Positions 25,221-35,461 of a DNA stretch of 64,000 bases are shown here, piece by piece. Source of the stretch: Dactylonectria macrodidyma (Eukaryota; Ascomycota; Sordariomycetes; Hypocreales; Nectriaceae); NCBI GenBank assembly GCA_020744425.1, contig JAGMUV010000001.1, positions 6,820,001 to 6,884,000 of the forward strand. The letters are read 5' to 3'. Under the pieces are notes generated by a model. That model worked only from the letters and a program-made list of their open reading frames with translations. It did no database searches and was not told the DNA's origin. The first letter of the stretch is position 1. Every line of letters starts with the position of its first letter. Position numbers and translations under genes: made by a program.

Positions 25221-25980
25221 TTATTCCGGGCAACTCCGAAGCCTATTCGCGATGATACCCACCCGGCTCAACTCGTCCATCTCAATGAAGGACAGTGGTG
25301 TAATATAGGACGAGCCAGGCCAGTTCTCCGTTCCTTGCAAAACACAAGTCTTACATAGCACACTTTCCATCCCCGATCGCGTCCGCAACCGCGGCTTCAG
25401 CGACTCAAAGTCTCCAGGAACACCAAGTTCATTCTCCTGTGTTATCCGTAAGTCCCAAAACGATGGCTGCAGTTGTCACAGCAATGGGCATAGCAAACAA
25501 GTCCCGCTTCTATGGATCGTCTCCTTCTTAACATCTAGCTCGCAAGATGGCACACCCTCGCCGAGAGTGTAGATGCGACGCCACGTCGTGTCGGTTTGTG
25601 CAAAGTCAGCCATGTTGCCGTAAGTATCGGCTGCATTGGTACATATGACATCGGGATGTTTAGCCGGCTAAGAAACGTCGAATTTGCCGCCTCCGCTACC
25701 AGCAGCGGCGAATATGAGGACGCCTTTGTCTCGTGCTTTGCGTAAGGCAAGGTGAATAGGCCAAGTCGCTCGTGGAATCGTGGAAAACCAAATGAGAGGT
25801 TGACCATATCCACAGGTTCTCCGTCAGGAGAAGAGAAATGCTCGACTGCCTATGTATGGGTTTGGATGTTTGAGCATCAACAAATTTATCTAGTGGCTCG
25901 AAAACGGCTAGTACGAAGAAAATAGAGTAAAAAGAGCTTAATTTGGTGGTTTCCTCAACATCAACCGCGCCCTGCAGCAT
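25221..25980 (-). pseudogene. Subtilase (peptidase S8) pseudogene fragment
   Basis: Worn fragment of an S8 serine peptidase domain of the type found in fungal multidomain proteins. Pieces in order, in changing frames: VDMVNLSFGFP, then ARDKGVLIFAAAGSGGG, then HPDVICTNAADTYGNMADF, then the catalytic-Ser region RSGTSFAMPIA, ending in a tail with PLSFIEMDEL. At least two frame changes (near 25765 and 25510) and one in-frame stop break it. The Asp and His parts of the triad lie upstream and are not recognisable. The natural stop appears to be TAA at 25221-25223. It sits beside the GH1 pseudogene in a stretch of decayed sequence. Confidence 0.72.
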
Positions 25981-26305
25981 TTAGCAGAGGCTGCGGAGAA
26001 AATCAAACGTGCTATTGACGAAAAGATATTTCAAGATACCAGCAACACCTGGAGGATCGGAGGTAGCATATTCGTAGCTGTAGACGAGGAGAATATGGCA
26101 ACGATTGCAAGTAATAAAATGTTAGGGCGATTATGGTGTACAGGCAGTGTATATGAGATGGATTGATAGACGATAGTAACTTCAACATCGGATGACGGAA
26201 AGTATTTTGTTCTGCATCTCCCGGTTGGTCTACCCGCGTTCAAATCATTCAGACTTTTTCTATATGTGATAAAACAATGTGTTCCTGGTCCACACACTTT
26301 TACAC
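25981..26305. other. Intergenic
   Basis: 325 bp between the S8 fragment and the medium-chain reductase. Nothing recognised; it may hold lost 5' sequence of the S8 gene. Confidence 0.4.
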
Positions 26306-27436
26306 CTATGGTGTGATGACAACCTCACCGGGTTCTGTCCGCTCAGCAGCAATGTTCAGTGCCTCATCCCACTGCTCAAGGCCAAAAGTTCTAACAGGTC
26401 CCATTTTCGCCCTTTCACCCAGCAGTAATGCACCAGACTCGACCATGCTGATGAGTCTCATCGTTTGTTCTCGAGTGCACATCCATGTGCCCTTGATTGT
26501 GAGGCCACGAATCAGTATGTCCATGTAACCGAAGCTGACTCCAGACACAATACTTCCCATGAGACTGACTCGTCCTCCGCTCTTAATGACGTTCAAGCAG
26601 CTACGAAAATGAGTTGAGTCTCCGGCTGCGGGTGGTGACATGTCCCAAAACGCATCCACACCCCTTGGAGCCGCGGAACGCAGCGCTTCTGTGTCGTTTT
26701 CGATGTTGTTGGTGATTTGTACAGTGCTAAGCCGCGGGCTGATGGGTTCGAGCTGGGACAGGATGGTAGCATTCCGTCCGATGGCAATGACACGAGCACC
26801 CAAGGCCAAAGCAACGTGAGCAGCAGCGCTGCCGTATCGACCCGTAGCTGGAGCAATAATGACAGTGTCACCCGCTTTGACATCGATGTCAGCAAGCCCG
26901 CCAAACGGTATGAGCATGCTGAAGATGTGGGTGAGATCCTCCAGGCTGTACCCTAGCCCTCCGTCTTTTGCATCCCCGAGAAGACGCTGCTCGTCGAGAG
27001 GATGGCAATTCTCAAGCGGCAGTTTGGCGTATTCGGCGTACGTCGAGTTTCGCCACTCAACACGCGAGAGAGAGCGACTACCCTCATTAAACCCTTCCAT
27101 GAAGCCAGAGATATATCTTGACTCCGAGTCATCCCGTCCTTGGATGTATGGGTCGAAGAAAACCAACTGTCCAGGTTTCAATCTCGTTGCGTCAGGCCCA
27201 ATGTCAACGACCCTGCCAATAGCAATGAAGCCTGGGACAAAGGGAAGAGGCAGTGAATGCCCGTTCTCCGGGTTTCGGTAGACATTTGGTGCATTAGCTC
27301 TGACTGATGCTGCAAGAACGCGAATGACAACGCTTCCGGGGCTTGGTTTGGGTACTGGTTGTACGTCCAGGGCCATTGGTTCTCCGACCTTGGAGAGAAC
27401 CAGGACTCGATGTTGGGCTGGGATGTGCGCCACCAT
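26306..27436 (-). CDS. Medium-chain dehydrogenase/reductase (zinc-free quinone oxidoreductase-like)
   Basis: A single exon of 377 codons (376 aa), full length for the MDR superfamily. The N-terminal GroES-like half has SPGSVVIRVLAASV and PFVPGFIAIGRVVDIGPDA, where zinc alcohol dehydrogenases have GHE. The usual Cys and His zinc ligands are not at their places, so this is probably a zinc-independent reductase. The Rossmann half begins at about residue 205 with VIIAPATGRYGSAAAHVALALGARVIAIGRN, matching the AxxGxxG cofactor motif. The C-terminal SFGYMDILIRGLTIKGTWM is usual. NAD(P)H-dependent reduction of a carbonyl or enone is the general expectation; the substrate is unknown. It is not obviously linked to neighbours. 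Confidence 0.85.
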   Translation of the reverse strand: MVAHIPAQHRVLVLSKVGEPMALDVQPVPKPSPGSVVIRVLAASVRANAPNVYRNPENGHSLPLPFVPGFIAIGRVVDIGPDATRLKPGQLVFFDPYIQGRDDSESRYISGFMEGFNEGSRSLSRVEWRNSTYAEYAKLPLENCHPLDEQRLLGDAKDGGLGYSLEDLTHIFSMLIPFGGLADIDVKAGDTVIIAPATGRYGSAAAHVALALGARVIAIGRNATILSQLEPISPRLSTVQITNNIENDTEALRSAAPRGVDAFWDMSPPAAGDSTHFRSCLNVIKSGGRVSLMGSIVSGVSFGYMDILIRGLTIKGTWMCTREQTMRLISMVESGALLLGERAKMGPVRTFGLEQWDEALNIAAERTEPGEVVITP

Positions 27437-28538
27437 TTTCTCAACGGTTTCAATGAGAGGGGGTTCTTTGGCTGATAGACTTTAGCGTTTGAGTGTGCCC
27501 TCTGACCTTTTTTGGGAACTACATTTTCAGGTTCCTCGAACTTATATACCTAAAGAATGTGGGATTTTAGCACATGCTGTTCCTAAATGCCCGGGATTGA
27601 TAAGCGGCGAAAACATCCCACAAGTGGGCTTTGAACTACATGACTACCCGTGCACATACGTAATACATGATGTCCACATTAGATGAACGGGCCATCTGAT
27701 GTGTGACGGTCTTGCGGGTCGTAGTGCGTAAACTCAACTCGATAGCTATACCTCCGCAGCCCGAGTGTAGAGGGCTCAAAAGTCCGCATACTGCGACAGG
27801 CCTTCCGCTTGTAGGAAGTGTTAGAAATAGAAAGCTCTTGGTTCATTGTAGAGAGTGGCTGAAAGTGCGGAGTTTGCGGAGTTTGTGGAGTTGACATGGG
27901 GTTGAAATAGGGGTTTCGTGTGCAAACGCTAGCGTTCTGCAGTGAGGATCTTGCCCTGCCGAACAAAGCGTAGAGTAACAAAGCGGTAATGATGCCAACC
28001 AGCGAACATCTCTTCTCCACTCTCGCCTGATGGACGGAGTCTTGTTTGCGCCCGGGGCCGGCCACGATATGTGTGAACCTAGCCCACAACTAGATGTTGT
28101 GCTACTACGTAGATGCATGAGCCAAAGGCTAATCTTGATCTCTAGTTTATCTTGGCGTATTGAAGTGGGTCCGTAAGTCCTCGTCAAAGTGATCCGGACA
28201 TGACGCCTTCAGTTGCTCATGCTGAGGCGATACTCACCACTGTAATGCCCGATTTCGTTTTCATCCAGGACGTTAATTGGACGATTCTATCCCTCTTACT
28301 TTTTCTCTCTAATATCCAAGAAGAAATAATTGTAGTTGCCTTGTATCTAACACATGTTAGCATCGCCGAGACCCGTCATTCATGGTTTTGCAAGGGCCCA
28401 AGGCCTGTAGGTTAGTTCGGCCGCCCAGCACGCTATCAATCTCTATAGTCAGAACGACGAATTCTACAACTGTTACAACCGTGTGACTTATCTTTTAGAT
28501 GAGTTCTTCGAAGAATTGATGCAGGGACTTGGTCTTCT
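27437..28538. other. Intergenic stretch, no gene recognised
   Basis: 1.1 kb. Overlapping minus-strand frames at 28187-27679 show no family features and are rich in Arg, Ser and Thr, as expected of chance frames. The plus-strand end may contain a 5' exon or UTR of the next gene. Confidence 0.45.
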
Positions 28539-29660
28539 ATGCCAGCAACCACGTTCCCATCCGTCTCGCCAGGAGAACCAGATCTTTCCTCGGAGCGAGT
28601 TGGACTACTATTACGGTTCGGCAAGAGGGCCACATTCACTTCGGCAAGAGAAGCGCGGTATTCCGATGAGAACAAAACGTTACCAAATAACCCAGTGCTT
28701 CTCCCCTCGATATCTGAACACACACAGCTCCAGAGAGCATTTTTACGATTTGGCCTTTACTGCCAAGTCTTCCCTGGTCATGAAAGTGACCCCTATGGGC
28801 CTGGCCGTAATCCTCCGTCAGACTACCGTGCCGATCAGCAATTTAGTCTCTTCTTGGCCAATTTAATGCCATGGGAGGTGGAAGCGATGTGCTGTATAGA
28901 GCAGCACTTTTCCTCTCGGATCGGAAATATTATCGATGAACTTGAGGAGCTCATCCATGCCGTCATGTCTGCGCCTGGCGTCGTTTTGCCCGAGCCGTCA
29001 CGGCCGACATCTCAATCATCCGCGGAGGAGCAGTCGATCCACGAGAAACTCATCCAAGACAATCTCATCAAGTTTGCGGATTTAGACCTAACCGACCTAG
29101 GTCTGTTCGGCCGTGACGGTAGACACGAATCTCCGGAATATATCAGCTACATGACCTCGCTAGGTCTAGACTTCATGTACAACCTTGCTGTGTCCAATAA
29201 AAGGAAGCGTACGGAGATGATTCAATCAAATCATCCTGTCACCCAGGAATTTCTGCCCGAGGCGTTAGACCATGCGCCGAGACTACCAAGTGGGCCCGAA
29301 CAAAATATTCCACATGACATCGTGAACGATGATGATCCCTCTCACAGCAACCTCGGTTACCGCATGTTCAGAAATGCCTCAAAGAGTGGATTGTACATGC
29401 GAACCTCGCTCGGGTACTCTCAATATCCAGCAATGCGACAGCTTGGATATGTGTTTTGGGATACTAGCAGGATAGTGTCGCCAGAAGTCTCTGAGAAGCT
29501 TCTTGCGGCAGCTCAAATGTCTTTAGATGAATCAAAGCTGCGTTTCGATCGAAGGTGGCGGGAAACTGCTGAGGACCGTCTCAAGGGAACTAAACTTCCA
29601 AAGGAACAGTTTGAGAGGATTGAGCGAGAGTTTGGGTCTCTTCTCTTCGATGATCAATGA
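28539..29660 (+). CDS. Conserved fungal protein of unknown function
   Basis: Uninterrupted frame of 374 codons (373 aa) with clear protein character. I recognise the pattern from many uncharacterised filamentous-fungal proteins: RVGLLLRFGKRATFTSAREARY near the start, then LQRAFLRFGLYCQVFPG, MPWEVEAMCCIEQHF at about residue 108, DLTDLGLFGRDGRHESPEYISYMTSLGLDF at about 180, and the closing EDRLKGTKLPKEQ with EREFGSLL. No catalytic motif, signal peptide or membrane segment is visible; it looks like a soluble, mostly helical protein. These proteins are often expanded families in plant-associated fungi. The start at 28539 is the first in-frame Met; a short upstream exon cannot be excluded. Confidence 0.72.
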   Translation: MPATTFPSVSPGEPDLSSERVGLLLRFGKRATFTSAREARYSDENKTLPNNPVLLPSISEHTQLQRAFLRFGLYCQVFPGHESDPYGPGRNPPSDYRADQQFSLFLANLMPWEVEAMCCIEQHFSSRIGNIIDELEELIHAVMSAPGVVLPEPSRPTSQSSAEEQSIHEKLIQDNLIKFADLDLTDLGLFGRDGRHESPEYISYMTSLGLDFMYNLAVSNKRKRTEMIQSNHPVTQEFLPEALDHAPRLPSGPEQNIPHDIVNDDDPSHSNLGYRMFRNASKSGLYMRTSLGYSQYPAMRQLGYVFWDTSRIVSPEVSEKLLAAAQMSLDESKLRFDRRWRETAEDRLKGTKLPKEQFERIEREFGSLLFDDQ

Positions 29661-30501
29661 CGATTGAAGTGGACTTTGTAAATTTTTCTTTGTGCTTGAG
29701 GATGATCTGTATAACCGTTGGATATCAACAGGAAATCGATTAGAATTCTATGGAAAAGTTTAGGAAGATATGGCATGATTAAATCCATGTTCTTCATTTG
29801 GAATCAATTTTCTCTATGTGATCTATCCAGAGGCGAACCTCAATTACAATTTAAAATAAACTGAACATTCTAAGGTTCGTGAGTTTAAATTGGTGTCAAA
29901 ATGTCACCAGCGTATACTGGATTATTGACAAGAAAGGTACAAGTGGTTGGGAATTATTCATTTGTAATTGAGGCGCGTCAAATCAACCAATGGAAGTCGA
30001 TGATATGAAAGTCTAGGGTAAGCTCAATGATGGTTTCGTTACGCATAAATCGGACACTCGAAGAGGTCGCTAGTCTCAGCGCCCTGTTGAAACGATATTG
30101 GGACTCCACAGCAACAAATGGACCACATCCCGAGATGCAGATCTGCGCCCTCACTCCCGAACCCCGCAAGCGACCCCAATATCTCGGGACCTCAGATCGG
30201 GACCGTGTATCTGATAGATTCTAACGAAATCAACCCGATTCGTGTTTACGCGGAGTTGCTTGCCAATTCTTTGCATAGGTTTCATATGTATCGGAGCCAC
30301 AAACACTGGGAGATTGAGAATTATAGGTTTGTCAAGTTCGTACATGTATTACCGCATATATCGGCTTAAACTAGGTTTATGTGAAGTTTGCGCAAGTTCT
30401 AGAGTCTTGTCTTGACAAGACTTTGAGCGGTGCAATACGATCGCAGGGTTACCAAGACCATATCCTTCGAAGAAAACATAAGCTAGAAGCCTATTGCACA
30501 A
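29661..30501. other. Intergenic between convergent genes
   Basis: 841 bp holding both 3' ends. The first half (29700-29970) is AT-rich. No gene recognised. Confidence 0.5.
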
Positions 30502-31881
30502 CTAGTACGGTGTCAGGTATCCTCCTCCCTGAAGCTCGATCTTCTCGCCATTGAGGGACTCGCTCAACGCAGCACTCTTGCTGTAGTATAGATTGTACCC
30601 ATTGCTCTGAATGTTGTCCATGCTGGAGTCGCCATTGGTGAAGTTGGAGGTGTAAGAGTCTCCAGTCAGACTCCACGAAGACGAACTGTCGAGGGCAACG
30701 TTGAAGTAGCCGGTTCCGGTCTCCGATACCGTCTTGCCGGTCCAGCTGGAGTAGTCTGAGAGAGACCAGTTGATGGTGCTGCCGTTGATGGCGAGGAGGT
30801 CACCATCGAGCTCAGAGTCAGCGACGTCGATTGTTGCAATCGCCGGCAGAAGCGTGGATATCTCGGCTGGGGAGGCAAAGTAGGAAAAGTCTTGTGTGAT
30901 CTGGGATGTGTTGGCAGCAACTAAGACGCCGCTGCTGGTGAGAAGCTTGACCGAGGTCAGCTCCATGTTGGAAATGACATTACCAAACCACAGAGTCGAG
31001 ACTGCATCATTTGTGGAGCTAATGATGGAGTCGACAATTTTCCATGTTCCTGAAGACGTGCGAGTGCCCGAGCTGAAATGCAGAAGCCCGCCGAGATTAC
31101 CAGTAGTCAGTTGGCAGTCGTACAGCTCAATAGAGTAATCTCCGTCCATTATGACGACTGGAGCCTTGTCGGCTTGTCCAATGACATTCTTTCCGTAAAT
31201 GTGTCCGCTGACGTAGAAGATGGCAGAACCGATACCAGTGGTGTGAGACACAGAATTTGTGATGTTCAGGTCACCATCGGGAACGTCACCAGCAAAGGCG
31301 CTTGATCGATAGCCTCCCGAGTAGTGAACGACATTATCAGCAATAATGGTGGCATTGCCTGCAGCGTACAGTCCATGAGCAACTGGACCGGAGCTATACA
31401 GGTACGAGTCCGTGATTTCCACCTCTGTGCCAGTGCCGTAGGCGTAGACATTAGCCGCTCCGTTGTGGGTGGTAATGTTGACATGGTCCAGGTAGACAAT
31501 AGAGTCGTTGTTGGCATTGACGGCCGCATTGACACCGAAGAAGCTGGCTTGGTACAGATCGGATGAGTACCCCGTCTTATAAACGTCAGAGTACGAAAGA
31601 CGGAACGTCGAGTCGGTGGTGATAATGACGCTAGTGTCGTTCGCTGTGGCATTCAAGGTCTTGCGCTTCCAAGTCGTGTCACTCGTGATGCTGTGGGTGG
31701 ACTTGAGCGCCGTCTTGAGGTAAAAGACGGGCGCAAAGTCAAAGTCACTCAAAAGGGTGTTGTCAGTTGTAACATCGTAGGTGCCAGCATAGTCGTCGCT
31801 GGCGTCGTAAGCAGTTAGGGTTGCGTGGGTGTTTTGAAACAATGTGGCACTGAGAGCCAGCGCATAGACGGTGGAACGCAT
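30502..31881 (-). CDS. Secreted beta-helix-like protein (pectin lyase-like fold suspected)
   Basis: Single exon, 460 codons (459 aa) from the Met at 31881. A frame extension to 31938 would put a polar leader before the signal peptide. Residues 1-20 (MRSTVYALALSATLFQNTHA) are a good signal peptide. The rest is rich in Ser, Thr, Asn and Asp, with many N-glycosylation sites and short recurring rungs such as VEITDSYLYSSG, ATIIADNVVHYSGG and DLNITNSVSHTTGIG. This spacing of about 20-25 residues per rung is what right-handed parallel beta-helix proteins show. No catalytic residues of pectate lyases or GH28 are evident, so it may be a cell-surface adhesin-like protein. A TATAAAAG lies about 130 bp upstream. 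Confidence 0.72.
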   Translation of the reverse strand: MRSTVYALALSATLFQNTHATLTAYDASDDYAGTYDVTTDNTLLSDFDFAPVFYLKTALKSTHSITSDTTWKRKTLNATANDTSVIITTDSTFRLSYSDVYKTGYSSDLYQASFFGVNAAVNANNDSIVYLDHVNITTHNGAANVYAYGTGTEVEITDSYLYSSGPVAHGLYAAGNATIIADNVVHYSGGYRSSAFAGDVPDGDLNITNSVSHTTGIGSAIFYVSGHIYGKNVIGQADKAPVVIMDGDYSIELYDCQLTTGNLGGLLHFSSGTRTSSGTWKIVDSIISSTNDAVSTLWFGNVISNMELTSVKLLTSSGVLVAANTSQITQDFSYFASPAEISTLLPAIATIDVADSELDGDLLAINGSTINWSLSDYSSWTGKTVSETGTGYFNVALDSSSSWSLTGDSYTSNFTNGDSSMDNIQSNGYNLYYSKSAALSESLNGEKIELQGGGYLTPY

Positions 31882-32626
31882 AATGAAGGATGAAACACGT
31901 TGACTTGAAACAAGCAGATGCCAAGGAACGGGATGCAAGGAACAAGGGACACTGAAAGAACGTTGTGTGGTTCTCGATGCTGATCACAAATACAATGAGG
32001 AATCTCGAGGCTTTTATAACTTATTTTGAGTCTTCAATTTCCGTGGACTTGAGAGACTTGACAGCTTGAGACTCCATTTCATCTCTGCATGAAGTCCCCT
32101 TGCAGCTATTTTGCGGGGGAAAGACGGGTTCGCGGGGTTGAGGTGGACGACGGGTCTGGGGTAAGAGCCCGAACACCCAGATTGACCAATTAAAAACCTT
32201 GAACGATAGACAGATTTCGTACGATGCGTAGAACATCGAGTTTAGTGCTTTCGGCTCGGGGCGCAGGTGGCCTTGGACATGGATTAGGCGGGCCCGATTT
32301 ACCATGAAGGGTCCGAAGACACAGGCTAATAGGGTTGTGATGACGCGTCAGCGAGCAATCGTCAAGTAAAGTACTTCTGACGACTTGCTATCGAAAACTA
32401 TACGTCATTCAGATGCATAATTTACAGGTCTTCATCTCCGCCGAACGTCGTGCTGTGCACCAACTTGGGTAAACGTTTCCGAATGAGGCATTTACATCTG
32501 TTCATGTCTCCGTTGGATGAGGATTAACAGTGAGATGCGTAATTCGGGACAGAGCCACAGACGAATTTTGTCATGCTAAAATCCACATACCTCTGACCAT
32601 GAGGTTCATATTTCTTGAGACATTTC
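31882..32626. other. Intergenic: beta-helix gene promoter
   Basis: 745 bp upstream of the beta-helix gene. TATAAAAG on the minus strand at 32018-32011 is well placed as its TATA box. The far end is the 3' region of the next regulator. No gene recognised. Confidence 0.5.
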
Positions 32627-34920
32627 TTATCCTAAACCAGTGCCTGTGTTCTGTTCACTAATGGTGTCACTAGGCAGCTCCCTCAATGTCTCTGCTATCC
32701 GCGTATCTTGTATTTGCGACTCTTGAACCGGCAAGCACCAGCCATTCTCATCGAGGCATGGTACGGTTACAAAACTGCCCAGCTCCTCGCTCGCCTGAAT
32801 CAAATTTCTCTCGGGCCCATGCATCTCGTAGTACTGTTTTGCCATGTCATGCAACAACACAAAGAAGCGCTTTGGTCGTGTGGGGAGGCAGTTTGCCGGC
32901 GCCATTGTGTCACTCAGGGAGAGTACAAAGCTTTCGAGACGCTCGAGGTCTTCCTGATCGCACTCGCTGATAACGCGGCAGAATAGGAGCAGAAACGGGA
33001 CGAAGGGTGTGGACAGGATGGTACTAGTTCATGTATTAGAAAAGTCTTAACGATTGAATCGGCAAACACACCATGCCAGAGAGACGAACCAGTTCAGATG
33101 TCTATTGACTACTTCAGACTTCTGTGTCAGAGTACACAACGCATCGAGTCCTCGTTGGTGGGCATCTAGTGCGGCTCGTGAGGTGGCGAGTGCGTAATTC
33201 GAAACGAACTGTAGCGGATTGTCGGGCAAAGGCGCTACTCGGGAAACGAGTGCCAAGACAGTGAGATGGACAACTTGCTCTGCTTCGAGGTATACTGTGC
33301 GCATTGGATCACTGTTCATTTGCCTCGGCGTGGGATCCTGGACCTCCTGTTTCATGAGTATTCAAGAATGAACGAAGTCCAGTCAACATGTCACTGGAAG
33401 TTGGGACGTGCTTACGTTTTGTGCGTTTCTTGTCTCATTCACAAGTGCCTGCAGCTCCAAGACCAGAGAGGTGGCATTCTCTATGCGCTGCTGACCAGGC
33501 TGCTGCAGGGCGGACGGGCTGAAGAGGAGACTGAAAGCATTCGTTTGTATCTCCGCGAATTTCGCCCAGCGAAGAGCCAACAAGTTAGAAGGAAGCGGGA
33601 TGTCGTGCTCTTTCATTGCGGCTGTCCGTCCCAGGCGTACACTCAAAGCTGCATCGAGCCTGTATACTGACCAGAATAGTCGCATCTTGTCTGCCTTTGT
33701 AGCTGTGCTATCCCTTTCCATTGAAGAGGTACGGTGACATCCCAGTGTTTGGCAAAGGTTCACTGCTGCCGAGATTAGAGCGGATGCAAGTGTCGCCTTG
33801 GCATCCTCAATGGCTTGGTGAGCCTATTCAACCCGTTAGCCAGTGTGTAGTGCAAATCTCGCCTGATGTACGGTGTCCTACCCCAACAACTAAACATGCA
33901 ATCATCTCCATCGTAGCTGGCAAAACTAGAGGCAAGCGAGTGATGTTGCGCTGCACATTAGAGCGACACTGGGCGCTGTAGTCCAGATACTTGTGCTGGT
34001 TTGAGACAATTGCGTATTCGGAGAACAACCACGACAAGCAGCCGTTGGCAAGAATGGATTCAGTTTGTCGGTATTCTGAAACGGCGAAATAGACCTTTTG
34101 GCAGATGTCGGTGAACTTTTCCAGAGCGAAGATCTGCGACAACCAGACTACCTTGTACGATGTTGGGTGATCTGAACATGTATTGGAATTTTGGTATTGG
34201 TTCGAGGGAGGTACTTTGAACTTACCTCTTGCCCACCGTAGAACAACTACGGCTTCTGCCTGTGGAGGCATCATGATTGAATCGTGGTCGTCGGCTTGCA
34301 CGGTGTGTACGAGCTTGATGTCATCAGAGCGTGTCTGTTGCTCATCTTCCGGGTTCATGACTTCTCGCAACGAGGCCATGACACTGTCGCCCTCGGCATA
34401 CGGCGAGTGAAAGAGGCGGCATCCTATCAGGTCATCTACGAATTGATAGACGCGTTGTGAATGGGTATTGGGCGATATGTTTCCTTCCACTTGACGTGTG
34501 TATGGGAGACTGATTCCAAGGTTGGAGCTATTCTGGTGGAGGGGCTGTGGAGTCACAGTAACGTTAAGGTTCTGCAAGAGCTGCTTGATGCTATCGACGC
34601 TGTGTGCAATCTCGTCTATTTTCCGCTCACTGTGTACGTTTGAATGGCCATTGTCAGTTTTAATAATGGCAACGAAGATGAGAGAAAACAACTCTAGAGC
34701 AGAAACTCACTACTGAGCTGAGATGAGAATTCTCTGTCGACCATCTGCTGCTCTTGGCTTGATGGCAGAGTGCGTGCAATCAAGGCGTGCGCTTACGCAG
34801 TTGGAGCAAGGTGTGGCCCTGTCACAAGCAGTCTTGACCCAACGTCAGTAATTATTTCATCACCTTTCGAGGGGCGAGACAAAGTATGCGGCTCACCTTT
34901 CGAGCTCGGCATTGGTCGCA
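32627..34920 (-). CDS. Zn(II)2Cys6 transcription factor, 5' end unresolved
   Basis: Exons 34920-34897, 34832-34711, 34629-34226, 34171-33882, 33823-33416, 33346-33072 and 33023-32627 sum to 640 codons, all in phase. The first of these opens directly on the zinc cluster, CDQCRARK, continued in the next exon by TAC, DRATPC, SNC and VSARLDC (CX2CX6CX5CX2CX6C). An in-frame TAG just before it is best read as the acceptor of a further upstream intron, so the initiator exon lies above 34920; I could not fix it. The middle holds the fungal-specific TF domain, with MIACLVVG, AVNLCQTLGCHR and KMRLFWSVYRLDAALSVRLGR, the typical FWxxYxxDxxxSxxLGR motif. Likely nuclear regulator; targets unknown. It diverges from the NmrA-like gene, about 540 bp away. 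Confidence 0.83.
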
Positions 34921-35461
34921 CTACCGTCGTCAGTTGAGACCCATTGCGAACCCAGAGTTTGTAAGCAAGATAATCAAGAGGCGGGGGCTTTGGGTATCCT
35001 AACAGCGGAATCCCGAGGATTTGCGATGCAGGCGGTGAGAACAACGTACAGATCGCCGAGAAAGGACAGGTCGGACATTCCCGCTTTCTCCATCATTGAT
35101 TTCATCCATTTCATCAAGGCACAGGGCTCTATGTTGTCAGACACACGTGGTCTTGATCCCATCCACAGCTTTTTGTGTCAAGCTCTAGGATCCCACGTCA
35201 TTCGACTCGTCTTATGCCAAGACACTTGCAAGGGGAGTCGGAAACGCGCGGGTTTCCGGATCTCCACACGTAACCCGTCCAATCATGAGCCAGCACAGGA
35301 GTGGTGTAGAGACACCTCGAAGATGGAATTTGAATGCCTCTAGTAGTGTTGACTCAAGACGGTCACGGTATATAAAAGATAGACGCCGTCCAGAATATAG
35401 TCGGGTTAATTAATACACGTACAAATATCCTCGCAAATACATCTTGCGTCGATTTATCAAC
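34921..35461. other. Shared upstream region; missing first exon of the regulator
   Basis: 541 bp between the regulator and the NmrA-like gene. It should contain the first exon of the regulator, perhaps within 35162-34974 on the minus strand, and the promoter of the NmrA-like gene. Confidence 0.4.
35371..35378 (+). promoter_or_regulatory. TATA box of the NmrA-like gene
   Basis: TATAAAAG about 84 bp upstream of the start codon at 35462, at a normal distance for a fungal core promoter. Confidence 0.5.

Noticed and set aside
27679..28187. Overlapping minus-strand frames of 136 and 114 codons
   Set aside because: Mutually exclusive frames with low-complexity, basic composition and no family features.
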